Shown: piece after piece, positions 34,213 to 45,860 of the stretch
How positions within the stretch are numbered: position 1 is the first letter of the stretch
How the letters are laid out: every line of letters starts with the position of its first letter
Source of the DNA: Phlebotomus papatasi
Taxonomy: Eukaryota > Arthropoda > Insecta > Diptera > Psychodidae
Length of the DNA stretch: 64,000 nucleotides
Reading direction: 5' to 3'
Assembly: GCF_024763615.1 (NCBI RefSeq)
Contig: NC_077223.1
Span: 86,552,627 to 86,616,626 of the forward strand
Program-made: the position numbers and the translations under genes
Notes under the pieces: generated by a model
Database searches by the model: none
Told to the model about the DNA's origin: nothing
What the model saw: the letters and a program-made list of their open reading frames with translations, nothing else

Positions 34213-34426
34213 CGTGAAATTTCACCTTCTTCGATGTGGTCAAGAGACGATCACCGGTGTCGATGCCAACCTTCTGGCAAACACTGCTGATCATTCGCTT
34301 TATTTTTGTCTCAAAGTCTGTTGAATTGTCAATCACATCGAAATAGGGATGACCAACCCATGCTGCGGCCGCCTTGTAATCAAGTTCACGGGCTAAACCA
34401 ACATCTTCGGATCGACAACTGTGACC
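34213..34426 (-). CDS. Ttd14: Ttd14-like protein, central exon
   Basis: A 214-nt exon from acceptor GTATGTCCTTCAG (ending 34427) to donor GTGAGC (34212-34207), phase 0 in, phase 1 out. It encodes GHSCRSEDVGLARELDYKAA then AAWVGHPYFDVIDNSTDFET and a helical KRMISSVCQKVGIDTGDRLL. ELDYKAAAAWVGHPYFDVIDN is the segment by which I recognise TTD14 orthologues. It ends the N-terminal P-loop kinase-like domain and leads into the CYTH-like part. The short intron to the next exon is only 121 nt. Confidence 0.85.
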
Positions 34427-34780
34427 CTGAAGGACATACAACAGACAGATTGCCCCTTTACTAAAAAATTCTCAAGTATTCTTTTCTCTCTTTGAAAAAG
34501 TCTTTTTGGCAATTTTATGACATTTTTTAAATTCTGACGAATGTCATTTTGTTCTTATTGCCACAAATATTTCAATTTGTAAAATATTTTTTAGAAGTTA
34601 TGCAGGAAAATTCTCAATGAATTCTCAGTGATTAAGCGTTATTTCTAAAAAAGGGGAGAAGGGGCAATATCAGACACCTGAAATTCTTTTAAGATTCTTT
34701 TGAGATTCATTGCTAAATATTTATGTATTTTCAAGCTAATTAAGTCCATCTACTTTGAATATTACCTATTTTAAAATATA
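34427..34780. other. Ttd14-like intron
   Basis: No feature seen before the MITE at 34781. Confidence 0.4.
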
Positions 34781-35208
34781 GGGTAAGTGTACCAAATTTC
34801 GGCCAGCTTGCAATTTCGGCCACCTCTTTTGTTCCTCAAAATTTCATGAATTTTTAGTTTTTGCAAACTCTAGAGAATAAACAATGCAAAATAATAGCAA
34901 AATTGTCCATTCTACGATCGAGATAATGTGAAAAAAAAACCTTGCAAGAATTCCGGAAGGACACGGAACTATGAGAACCAAGGTGGCCGAAATAGGCCAC
35001 CAAAGCTGTGTCTACATTTTTATTCATATTAAAATGCATTAAGAATGATTTTAAAGGCAATAAAGACTATAAATTGTCTACAAGGTTCCAAGCAACACTC
35101 CTTAAAAAGAAATAACAAAAAAAATCAATTTGTATAAAAAATATTACATTTAAAACCTAAGACTTTGGCGCTTGCAAGCAACTATGCCGAAATTTGGCAC
35201 ACTTACCC
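34781..35208 (+). mobile_element. MITE, GGGTAAGTGTRCCAAATTTCGG family, copy 1
   Basis: A 428-bp element: GGGTAAGTGTACCAAATTTC...GAAATTTGGCACACTTACCC, TA at 34779-34780 and 35209-35210. The subterminal GGCCAGCTTGCAATTTCGGC is shared with copies at 36036 and 59055. No ORF. Confidence 0.85.
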
Positions 35209-36035
35209 TACTGCTCCAATAAATAAATAATAATAATAGATTATTCTAGACTTTGAGGTTATATTCACCCTAACCTCAAAAGAGGAAATCATCTTAGAAA
35301 GAGAAGTTTCCAATTTTTGATATAAAGCAAAATAATCTAAATAAGGGAAGTGTACCACGGATCGGAATGTTAAGAGGGTTTTTGCAGAATCTTTTTTTTT
35401 TTCATTTTGTTTTTTACGATTTTGTCTTTCCCAGTTTGTCTATGGAATATTTGTCTTCGGTAATTTTTTTTTTTTTTTTTGGAAACTTTGTCCTTGTAAA
35501 TCTTGTCTTTCATATATATTAAACAAGTATATTTTATTAAATATAATGATATTACATTGGTGTTTTTTGAAGTTTTTAGTTTCGAAACCTTTTAGTTTCA
35601 AAAGGTATGCCGAAGCCATTACTGACCTAATTTTTTACTTATTATGTTTTATTTTTTACAGACAGTTTTTTTTTAGAAAGTATTTCTCTTTTTTTAACTG
35701 CTCGTTATTAATTATTTACTACCGTTTTTTTTATTTTTTAGCTTGTCATTTTCTTTAAAGATTTTTACTGACAATTTCGAATTTATTTTTCGATCAAATT
35801 TTATGTTTTTACTGCTCGTTTATTCGATATCGTTGTAATTTAGTTGATTTTTTTGTCGTGGCTTAATTTAATTAGAAATAAATCAAAATGGTAAATTCAG
35901 ACATCCTGCAATACAAAATATTTGAAGAATTTCTAAGGTTAGACTCAACATAACCTCAAAATTTTAGAAATAACCTATTATATTTATAATATTGGTGAAA
36001 AAGTACAAAATTTAACTATATTTTAGTAGGTTATA
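35209..36035. other. Intron, AT-rich
   Basis: T-rich tracts and isolated GGTTAGA..TAACCTCAAAA words. No gene. Confidence 0.4.
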
Positions 36036-37416
36036 GGGTAAGTGTGCCAAATTCCGGCCAGCTTGCAATTTCGGCCACCTTTTTTGTTCTTTGAATTTCC
36101 ATGAACTTTTAGATTTTACGTACTCTAGAGATTATACAATGCAAAAGAATAACAGAAAATGTAGTTTCGACAAACGAGATGACGTGAAAAAGATATTGGA
36201 AGAATTCCCGAAGGGCAAGGAACTATGAGAATGAAGGTGGCCGAAATAGGGCACCAAAGCTATGTCTACATTTTTATTCATTTTAAAATGTATTAAGAAT
36301 AATTTTAAAGTAAATATAAAGACGATACACTGTCAACAAGGTTCTAAGCAACACTCCTTAAAAAGAAGTATTAAAAAATCAATTTCTATTTATGATATAT
36401 CATTTCAAACTTGAGACTTGGGCGCTTGCATGCAACTATGCCGAAATTTGGCGCACTTAGGGGAGACTGGGGCACATGTAACCATTTTCGATAGATGCGA
36501 ATTTGAGGTGATTTTCCAAGGACACCGTGATTTTTTGGAAAATATTTCTTAGCTCATGTTTTACCCTTGGGTATAGGCAATTCGTCGAGGGTAATGCGGA
36601 TGCTGGAAAACAATTGAGTTTTCCATAAAAATAAAATTTGTGTCCCTGTGCATTTTTCTCTTTTCACAAAATACCTGGGGTAGAAGTAACCACTTTCTGG
36701 GGAGGATGTAAACACCTTTTTTCCCACTCTTGAAATTAACTTTGCACCACTCTCGATTATTTTAATTACTTAAGAGATATATAAAGACTGTATATTTTTC
36801 AAAAAATCATGACACTTTTTACAAAGAATAATTAAAATAGCAAAAAAACTAAAAGCATGCATATCAAAGACATTTTTCAATGGATTTTCCCCATATTTTG
36901 ACATCATGTGACTTTTTATTTAACACAGCGCCACCAATTTTTTTCGTAATCTATGAATTATAGATATTTCGCATGAAGGTCAATTTCCCGCTCTTACCTA
37001 CTCATTTTGTGAAATTGAAATTGCCTGGTTACATCTACCCCAAATGCTGTTTTCTGACCAATTATTAATTCTTTTGAAATAATGAGAATCTCAATTTGTC
37101 TAGTAAATCCATAAATATAATCCTAAAAGATGTAGGAAAGAACTGGTATTGCTACATTTCGATTATTTTACACAGTTTTTAATTTCCAGGTGGAAATCCA
37201 AATTACCAAAATAATTGAAATATCAACATTTTCGGGAAAAATGATTTTTATTTTTAAAGTATTAGGATTTTATTGACCAATTCTTCTGTGGACATACATC
37301 CCCATGGTATCTATGAATGCTTATGGGTTTTATCCTCTGGAGTCTTAAAATTAATGAAAAAAATCACAGTGTTTACAACTACCCCAGATTACTACTGCCC
37401 CAGTTCCCCCTACCCC
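36036..37416 (+). mobile_element. MITE, GGGTAAGTGTGCC family, copy 2, interrupted
   Basis: The left end GGGTAAGTGTGCCAAATTCC is intact. The right end is broken after ...TTTGGCGCACTTA (36459), and its last bases CCCC resume at 37413-37416, followed by TA. The 951-bp element 36460-37410 has inserted into a TA within the right terminal repeat and duplicated it. Confidence 0.75.
36460..37410. mobile_element. 951-bp element with GGGGAGACTGGGGCAC ends, TA target site
   Basis: Left end GGGGAGACTGGGGCAC; the right end CTGCCCCAGTTCCCCC is its inverse with one or two changes. TA at 36458-36459 and 37411-37412. The interior repeats CCTGGGGTAGAAGTAACCA-like and TACATCTACCCC-like pieces. The longest ORF is about 80 codons and unrecognised. 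Non-autonomous. Confidence 0.75.
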
Positions 37417-37418
37417 TA

Positions 37419-38626
37419 CGATTTACGAACATTTTATAAATTCCCAATAAGAATTCACAAACATTTACGAACAATTTTACAAAATTGGAGTAATTTTGAT
37501 AATGTACTATATTTTTGAACTTTGATATTTGCTTACTGTTTTAGATGGACGAAAAAATACCACGAAGAAGTACCCTTGAACGTAGGACTCGTTCATGGTC
37601 TTCTTTTTCTCTTTGTTCATCTGAAACAGTAAAGATCCCTCCAAATTTAAATTTAGATTCTGTTCAAAATTACCCCATTCCACCATACGTGGATTTTTTA
37701 TATTAGTCTAAATAATAAATCTTATGCAATGAACCAAAAAACTTGCACAATAATTAAATGTTAAGTGGAAAAAGAAGGGTTAAGAATAATACCTTAGTTG
37801 GCATTTATTTATTGGTTATTTACACCATGAAATTACTAAATAAATTTTCTCTTTGAATGGTAAAAATAATTTCTAAATTTGAGAATTTGATTTATCTGCT
37901 CAGGGCCATAAAATCTTGAGAAAATAAACTCCTCCGCTAAATAGAAAATAATAAATCATTGAAATTGTTAAAATGCTACATTACCTATCATCATTACCAT
38001 AAGATGGTAGTGATCGTGATATGGCATTTCAATGGGGAATTAAAACTAAAAGTATTTCAACAAATTTTGCAAATATTTTGCGAATATTTGATAAAAAGCC
38101 AAGAAAAATGAATATGGATCATCAAAATATTCTTTTGATCTCAGTGAAAAACTTCACCAAGCATTGTGCCAAATTTCAAAAATGTTTTTTTTTACTTAAA
38201 GCTATTATTTTGACATGGAAAGTATAGTCTGCAATTATCGTATCTGTATTTTTTCACTTACTCGGGGTATTTGAAAGGGAAATTTTGTTATTGAGATAAA
38301 GTGCAATGTATAGAAAGGTGATATTTATTGTTATTTAATCTTATTGTGCATCAGGTCTTGACGACATTGCACTTCCTCTTCTTGCTAGATATTTTTCATT
38401 GTCGTAATTTCTTTTGTTCTGGTATCCTAAAAGTCTTTCCCTGCTATACACTTTTTTTTGCTCATTTTTGTCTTTGTTTCAACTTATTGTATTGAAAAAG
38501 CTTGTGCATTATTTTGTATCTTTGAAGAATGATAAAAATTATTTTCATTTTTTAGTATATACAATTATATTTAGTACTGAACCAAAATCCTCTGTCCAGC
38601 AAAATTTCCTAGTAACATTCACAGAG
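37419..38626. other. Intron, nothing recognised
   Basis: AT-rich with no repeat boundary or exon signal that I could support. Confidence 0.4.
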
Positions 38627-40065
38627 TAAAAAATACTACGATTATCATAGTAATATTTCCAACAAATATCGTAGCAAAAACTACATTTTTTTCAGGGATA
38701 TTTTAAATTTTGCGATAACTATCGTTTAATCAATTAAAAAGAAAATCGTTGTTAATATTACTACGATAATCCTGTTACCCCCATTACAGGTGATAATCGT
38801 AGTAAATTGTTTCACAAGGGAAGAATAATGTTCATTATCGCTTTAGGTTTAAGAATTAAACTTGTCTTACTTTGTAGTTGAAGCTTCTGCAGTTGAATTC
38901 ACAGAACTACAACGATTATCATCGTAATATTCCACTGCATAACTACAATACTTCTACTACGATGATAATTACTACGATAATTGGATGTAATGGAGGTATA
39001 ACGATTATAGTAATAATCTTAAAAACGACTATCGTAGCAAAGTTATTTAAAGGGGTAATATTACAACGATTATCATTTAATTTTTGAAAATTAAACTCGT
39101 TATTACTGTGCGAGATTATGTCCTACTAAAATATCGTAAAATGTAATTTTTGTTCAAAAATTAACTTTACTACGATAATTTTTGCACGTGATAAACGTAG
39201 TAATTTCCCTAATAATGGACAATTACTGCGATTATCCCCACAATTTTCGAAATGTTACTAGTTTTATTTTGTAATTAAAGTTCCGTAGTTGAATTCTTGA
39301 AACTGCAACGATAATCGTGATAGTATTCTACTGTGAAATAAATTACTACGATTATCGTGTTTAGTGAAAGTACTTTATTCGTTATTATTACAACGATTAT
39401 CATGTTTTATCTTTGAAAATTCAACTTGTATTACTGTGCTAAACGTTAAATATTGTAAAACTAAATTGCTATAAAATTTGATTTCTGTTGAAAAATTAAC
39501 TATACTACGATGATCGCTGGATATATTACTAGGCTAATCGTGTTCCTCCTTTTATAATGTCCATATACATAGATCGTCGCGACGCGTCGTGAAATTCAAT
39601 TTCTGTTTCAAAATCAACTGTACTGTGAAAATTGTTGCAAAGATTACTAGGATAATCGTGTTACTCCTATTATACGCCATAATCGTAGTAATTTTTTTCA
39701 TAAAAGAATAATTACTGCGATTATCGTAATTTTGCATATTCAACTTGTCTTACTGTTTTAAAGTTTCCGAGGTTAAATTTCTAAAATTTTAGATAAAAGG
39801 TATTACTAGGATAATATTGTTACAACCATTTTACATGTCATAATTTTTTCATAGTACACGTTGACTGCGATCATGCTTTTAATTTTAGAAATTCAACTTG
39901 TCTTACATGTTTTGATATTCCACACTGTGAAATGTTCCACTGTTACTACGACTATCGAATTGAATCGGAGTAATAAGAATATCGTAGTATCATTAACAAC
40001 GATTATTGCATCATAGTTATTTTATGAGTTAATATTACAACGATTATCATGTTATTTCTGAAAAT
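38627..40065. repeat. Array of ACTACGATTATCGTAGT palindromes
   Basis: Dozens of variants of TTACTACGATAATCGTAGTA in both orientations over 1.4 kb. A longer unit is also visible: GTAATATTACAACGATTATC + GAAAATTCAACTCGTTATTACTG recurs near 39055, 39380 and 40028, and GTTGAATTC..GAACT.CAACGAT near 38894 and 39291. It is therefore a decayed higher-order tandem array with units of about 325-400 bp, each rich in small palindromes. Confidence 0.75.
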
Positions 40066-40680
40066 TCAACTCCTTATCATTGTGCTAAAGAATAATGTCA
40101 AAATAAATCATTGGTAAATTCCACTTATGTTGAAAAATAAATTGTATTATAAATCTCGTAGTAATTTTACAAGATAAAAGATAAAATTGTTACTCTCATT
40201 TTACTCAAAGTTTGAATACCTTCAAAAAATAACCATCAAAAATTTAATTTTGAAGGTTAATTTCCGTTTTATATTTTAAGAGAAATCTAAAAACGTGCTA
40301 GCAGATAAAATTAACTTCGTGTAATTTTTAAATTAAAAAATAACCAAAAATAAAACAAATGTTTTTTTTTATGTTTGGAAGATTGGAAACGTTACTGTAT
40401 AAGTAATATGAAATGTGCTCTTTAACTTCAAACTATTTTATAAATTTGAGTCTCAGTTCTATCTATCAGTATCTATCAGTTTTATCTGTAAAAATTACAG
40501 ATAAAAACACAAAGGGGAGAGTTTGAAATTCCTGTGTTTGACAGATGTCATTTAAATATCAGAGAGCTAAATGAAACATGAAACACTTTCGCACTTATAA
40601 TGTTTCATATTTCGTAGATTGTGCATCATTTTGCATATTATTTTTTTCTAGTTACCGTTTTGTTCAATTTCTGACAAGTA
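40066..40680. other. Intron, nothing recognised
   Basis: AT-rich sequence ending in the TA at 40679-40680 that flanks the next element. Confidence 0.4.
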
Positions 40681-41510
40681 AGGTAAATTAACCTAATTTA
40701 AAACCTGCTCTAAATGGAAATTTTTTGCTACTCCAAATGGAAACGTCATTTTTTTAATGATAAATACAGTACTAAATTATTATATTTATATATTTTCTAT
40801 ACCACAGTTTCATTATCTAGTTAATTTTGCTCCAAATAAAGCGAAAATCCATTATTAATTAAAAGTGTACCTTCCCAAAATTGAATTTTTCATAGATCGA
40901 CCATGTTTTCCAATGAAAAACACAATAAAGTGACTGTTGTTTATTCGTTTTGTTTAACATTTATGTCATATTTCTCGTTAATTTTAGTTAAATAAAGTGC
41001 TAATCTTTATTGTTAACGGTACGTGAAGATTTGAAATGAAATAATTACCTATTCTGTGGACAAAAAGGGTTTTTCAGAAGTGTCTGCAAATGCTTCAATG
41101 GGAAACACCGGAAATATGATTTTTTGAAGAGATTTCCTTATTGTTTTAGATGAGAAAGGAGAAAAGACCAGGAATAAGAACAAATTACTGCACTCAGGAG
41201 CAACTCAACAAGGTTTTGGAAGCCTTTCGTCGCGGTTTCACTTAAACTGTTTGTCTCCAATTAGAAACTTTCCCTTGTCTCCATTTGGATTAATTTGTTT
41301 CCAATAGAAGCATTTTACACTCGTGTATTTTCCTTGTGTTTAAGAAGTTTTCAAATCATATCTAAAGAATTTTCACTAAACAGTAACATTCTAGAAGAGT
41401 CAAGGAGCAAACTTATGTAATTCTCTTCAGAAAAAATATAAACTTGATGTGTTGAATCTTCTGTCAAAGTTAAAGCGTCTGGAAATGTTTTTGAATTAGG
41501 ACATTTACCC
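40681..41510 (+). mobile_element. Internally deleted pogo-like transposon (psq/CENP-B HTH type)
   Basis: AGGTAAATTAACCT... to ...ATTAGGACATTTACCC, TA on both sides. It carries a leader with TTGTTAACGGTACGT (exon end and GTACGT donor) and an acceptor TTATTGTTTTAG directly followed by ATG (41151). The reading frame MRKEKRPGIRTNYCTQEQLN continues KVLEAFRRGF and is then lost. The same architecture and wording occur in the minus-strand element 54904-56222 (MGKK...YTQDQVNKALEAFRQGKS), so the two are relatives. Only the first HTH residues of the transposase remain. Confidence 0.7.
41151..41245 (+). pseudogene. Transposase N-terminal remnant (psq-type HTH)
   Basis: About 30 codons beginning at the ATG that abuts a splice acceptor. 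It is similar to residues 1-35 of the transposase at 55718-55131 (shared TQ.Q.NK.LEAFR.G). It is cut off by a stop after FT. Confidence 0.65.
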
Positions 41511-42572
41511 TATTAATAAATATTCAAGCTAAAAATCTGAAAAATTGTTATAGAAAAATATTCAGTAAATCTTTAAATAGGAAGTCTTTATAATTTTGTT
41601 TTGAAAGGCTATGTTTCATGCCTGTTTCATGCGATAATTCACTTTAAGGTTGCATTAGTTAATTTATTTCGCACAATAAGATCATAAAAGTTGCATACAA
41701 CTGTAAAGAAGATTTAAATAATAAATTGAAATGAAGAATCCTGCATTACGAGTATACCTTTTTTAGCATTGGGAATTGGGGGATCCTCAATAATAGATTA
41801 GGTCTCAACAATAAATTATTTGGCACGAGTCAACAGAAAGAGTCACAACAACAACCAAGTGATATATGATACCTTTTCTAAAGGAGTCACTGTATTAATA
41901 AGATATGGTTATAAAACATTTGAAAAATAAATAAACAATGATATCATTTTGAATATTCCCAAGCCAAAAAGGTTCTCTAAGAAAAAAAAGAGGAGACTCA
42001 ACAAATTTTATCTCCATCATTTGTAAGTTTTGTCGTGCAAATTTTGCTGTCTCAATGAATTCTTTTTTTCTTCTTTTGTCATTATCCACGCAAAAAGTCT
42101 TTAACAGCAGAAATTTATTTAGCATCTCTCTCGAAAGGCACAAAATTAACACGAGTCACTAAAGTAAATAATTCCAATTTTAATTACATACACGCGGTCC
42201 GCTCGATAAAACACCAATTTAATAATCACATGATAATTTTTTTTATTCTACTTCAACGTCTCCAACTTTTGCTATGAAATTGAGTCATAGACCATGAAGG
42301 ACGGTGATTTGGAGGTGAAGAAAGATCTAAATCACTTGAAATCATCCAGGAAGACTTTTATTGCAAGACAAAGACACATTTTTATTGGCAATTGAAATGC
42401 ACTTGACATTTTCTTTAAGTCTCTTTCTCTCTATTACATCGATCAGACATTGTAGGAATTTTTTCATGAATTTTTTTTCAATGATGTATCAATATCAATG
42501 TTTCTGGCTTATCATGTCAATTTGATAAGGAATTGACACACATTTCAGATGGAAATTATCTGTTTCACTCAC
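41511..42572. other. Ttd14-like intron
   Basis: AT-rich. An ORF of 85 codons on the minus strand (42152-41895) has no recognisable similarity. No exon. Confidence 0.4.
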
Positions 42573-42709
42573 CTCAACACTGTAGAAATCTTCAGCACCA
42601 TTTGCAGCAGATACCATGTGAATTATTTGGTTGTAACGATTGTCTCGCAATTCAATTGTATTCCAAGCATTCTCCGTCAGAAGCCTCTCCCAATCTTCTT
42701 TTGGTATAT
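42573..42709 (-). CDS. Ttd14: Ttd14-like protein exon (P-loop domain, middle)
   Basis: A 137-nt exon. The acceptor ...TAAAACCAAG ends at 42710 and the donor GTGAGTG is at 42572-42566. It completes a split Tyr codon (T|AT) and encodes IPKEDWERLLTENAWNTIEL then RDNRYNQIIHMVSAANGAED and FYSVE, ending in phase 0. RDNRYNQ.IHMVSAANGAEDFY is part of the nucleotide-binding domain by family comparison. The intron to the next exon (34426) exceeds 8 kb and is filled by the MITEs, palindrome array and pogo-like fragment listed here. Confidence 0.85.
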
Positions 42710-43129
42710 CTTGGTTTTAGAAAGAAAATACAGCAAAAATGAATGATAGAACAGAAGGGATTTACCAGTTTCGACTGGACAGATTATCAAATTGAAATTA
42801 CAAAATTATTAATTTTATATGTAAACTTTCTTTGATAAGACATTTGACCCTCGATCACCCTCTTTGAGAAAAGTTCAATCTAAATAAAACATATGCTTCA
42901 TGTGATTGTCTGCAATTCTAACGCCACTAGCGTCAATAAAGCAAACTATGAATGATCTAAAAAGTATCAGAGCATCAAGAATTGCATTTTTACGTCAAAA
43001 ATAAAATAACTTGTGAAAATACACCATTTTATTCATTTTTTTTTCAAATTACCTAAAATTCTTAAATGGACAATGTCTTATTGAAATGTAATTGTTATTA
43101 GCAAATACATTCTTAAAATGGAGTACTGT
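42710..43129. other. Ttd14-like intron
   Basis: Non-coding. AACGCCACTAGCGTCAATAA near 42921 recurs in similar form near 49368 and (inverted) 52662. Confidence 0.4.
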
Positions 43130-44052
43130 CCAAATTCCGAAAATTCCGAACGCCAAAATCGCGAACGCCAAAATCGTTAATGCCAAAAATCCGAAAATCA
43201 AAATCTTGAACGACCAAACCCTCAAAGCTAAGATCCCGAAGGCCAAAATCGCGAACGCCGAGAACCTGAACAAAAGCCAAAACCCTAAAATTTAAAATCG
43301 CAAACGTCAAAAACGCGAACGCCAAAATCGCGAAGGCAAAGATCGCGAACATCAAAATCCCGAACGCCAAAATCCTGAAAGCCAAAATTCCGAAGGACAA
43401 AATCTTGAAAGCCAATATCTCGAACGCTAAAATCCCGAAGCTAAAATCCCGACGTTAAAATCGCGAACGCCAAGATCCCGAAAGCCAAAATTCCGAAAGT
43501 CAAAATCGCGAAACCCAAGACCCCAAAAGTCGAAATCCTGTAAGTCAAAATCGCGAACGCCATGACCCCAAATAGTCGAAATCCTGAAAGTCAAAATCTC
43601 GAACGCAAAGACCCCAAAAAGTTAAAATCCTTAGAACTCAAAATCCTGAACGCCAAAGTTCCGAAAACCAAAATTTCAAAAGTCAAAATCGCGAAAACCA
43701 AGACCCCAAAAAGTCGAAATCCTGAAAGTCAAAATCCTGATTGCCAAGATCCCGAAAGCCAAAATTCCGAAAGTCAAAATCGCGAAGACCAAGACCCCTA
43801 AAGTCGAAATCCTGAAAGTCAAAATCCTGAACGCCAAGATCCCGAAAGCCAATATTCCAAAAGTCACAATCGCGAACGCCAAGACCCCAAAAAGCCGAAA
43901 TCCTGAATGTCAAAATCCTGAACGCCAAGATCCCGAAAGCCAAAATTCCAAAAGTCAAAATAGCGAACGCAAAGATCCCGAAAGCCAAAATTCCGAAAGT
44001 CAAAATCGCGAACGCCAAAATCCCTGAAGTTAAAATCTCGAAAGCCAAATTC
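43130..44052. repeat. 15-bp tandem array, about 60 units
   Basis: The unit is about AAAATCGCGAACGCC with variants CCCGAAAGCC, TCCTGAAAGTC and CCCCAAAAAG. Period 15 keeps frames open on both strands: minus-strand translations are hydrophobic (LAFGILAFRI) and plus-strand ones hydrophilic (SRNPESQNPE). No start context, splice sites or homology support a protein. The words are the reverse complement of those at 30835-32530. Confidence 0.9.
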
Positions 44053-45170
44053 CATATTTCTCAGAATTTATAAGAGGCTGATACATTTAAGATCCCATAA
44101 TTTGCAATTTTTTGAGGTTAGAAATTGAAAAAAAATTATTCAAAGAACTCTTACATAATTTTCATTTTGTGTCGCGCCTATTGATCAAAATTCAATTAAA
44201 TGACGCATAGTAAGAAACTTCACTACACAATACATGTCTTTAATTTTTTCAGGTTATGCTTAACGTGACCTAAAAAGAACTTCATATTAATCTATTGACC
44301 AAATAAAAGTATATGAAGCATAATAAATTTTTTCGAGCTAGAAGTAAACAAATAAGCAAGAGTTTTTTAAATTAATTACTTCATATTTTTATATAACACA
44401 ATAGTTGAAAAATGAGGGTTCTATATCCGTATTTTATGATAAATTCGTCTTATATTATAAAGACAGAAAGTAATAAATAAAAAATTTTAGTTTCTCAAAT
44501 ACTTGAAATTACCAAAGAATTTTCAGTCAGTCGTTGTAATTACGCTTACGTTCCTTCCCAATCACACATAATTTTATGATAAATATACGTATAATATTTA
44601 TTATATTTTGTAACATAACCATAAAAAATAGTAAAAATGCTCATTCAGAAATAAAAAATAGGCGAAAGATTTATTAAGGCTGATTTACCAACTGAAATTC
44701 TAAAGAAAAACGAAATACACGAAAAGGCGCTTTCCTAACTTTTGGGTCATTCGGTAATAAAATTTACCTCGCCTGAAGTATACCACTTTATGAAAAAACT
44801 TATTTTATAGTCGCCAAGTTTACTTTAGGTGATTAATTTCTTACTAGAAAGTTCTGGAGTTCTATCCATCGTGGTCTAAGAACTTACAGGTCGTAATGCT
44901 AGAGATGTGACATTACTTTATACAAGATCCTTTGTACATAACCTAAAAACTTACAACTTCAAAATCTCTCATTCGGAGGTGATTTTTTTCTGATAAATAT
45001 TGACAAATTAGAGATTTTGCAGAGGTTATTAAGTATCTATTTTCGTTAGTTTTAAGTAGGGTCGAGTCATCACTTATTTAGTTATGGATATCTTGCAAAA
45101 ATCTCGGATTCTAACCTAAAATAGATTATGAAAAATGACAAAATTGTTAATCACATCATAGACAGATGTG
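44053..45170. other. Ttd14-like intron
   Basis: AT-rich with isolated AGGTTA / TAACCT words. No gene apart from the tRNA that follows. Confidence 0.4.
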
Positions 45171-45243
45171 GCCTCTATAGCTCAGTTAGTAGAGCACTCG
45201 TCTAGTTAACGAGAGGTCTCCAGTTCGATTCTGGGTGGAGGCA
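45171..45243 (+). tRNA. tRNA-like gene, anticodon AGU (Thr) as folded
   Basis: A 73-nt cloverleaf: acceptor GCCTCTA/TGGAGGC, D-stem GCTC/GAGC, anticodon stem CTCGT/ACGAG, T-stem TCCAG/CTGGG with loop TTCGATT, discriminator A, and a T5 terminator a few bases on. The anticodon loop CTAGTTA gives AGU with an unusual U37, and the D-loop AGTTAGTA has A18 in place of the invariant G18. It may be a functional odd tRNA, a recent pseudogene or a SINE head. It lies antisense inside a Ttd14-like intron. Confidence 0.7.
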
Positions 45244-45469
45244 GGAATTTTTCCTATTTCCACTGAGAAAAAAATGGAGAGATTTGAGTGTCATTTGCTC
45301 TGATTGACGATTTCTCTGTACATAAATACAATTAACATTGAAGTAAAGTTCGTAAAATTCTCACGATAATTTTATGGTTTTTCGAAATCTGTTTTAAGTA
45401 AGGATTTAAGATTTTTGCAAGCTATTCATAAGTGTTTAACGTTCATAAGTGATGACTCTACCCTACCTT
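45244..45469. other. Intron between tRNA and tandem units
   Basis: No feature seen beyond the T-run after the tRNA. Confidence 0.35.
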
Positions 45470-45785
45470 TACCTTCACTTGAATGCACCGTAGTCAGGTT
45501 ACGTTACTTCTAACCTCACTTTTCAATATAACCTCTTTTTATTTAAGAACTCTTAAGTTTACGTTTTCTTTAGTTTTCAGTACCTTTATCCTTATCTGAA
45601 TGCACCCTAAATAGGTTATGTTATTTCTAACCTTATTTTACGACATAACCCCTTTCCATTTAAAAACTTTTAAGCTTCTGTTTTCTTCAGTTTTCAATAT
45701 TTTCCCTTCATTTCAATGCACCCTGCTTAGGTTATGACATTTCTAGCCGCATTTGGCAACATAACCTCTTATCATTTAAGATATT
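45470..45785. repeat. Tandem repeat, unit about 118 bp, 2.7 copies
   Basis: Units share TGAATGCACC, AGGTTAYGTTAYTTCTAACC, CATAACCTCTT and TTTTCTTTAGTTTTCA, starting near 45480, 45598 and 45714. Confidence 0.7.
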
Positions 45786-45860
45786 TGCAGGATTTCAAGA
45801 ATCTTTTTCGTAAGGACAAAATTAAGAGTTAATGGAAAAAAATTTTAAAATCCAACTTAC

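Noticed and set aside
38627..40065. CRISPR-like array
   Set aside because: Repeats are palindromic variants at irregular spacing in a eukaryotic intron; no uniform spacers.
43049..44055. Hydrophobic FGILAF repeat protein on the minus strand
   Set aside because: The frame is a by-product of a 15-bp tandem array; several frames are equally open and there is no start or splice support.
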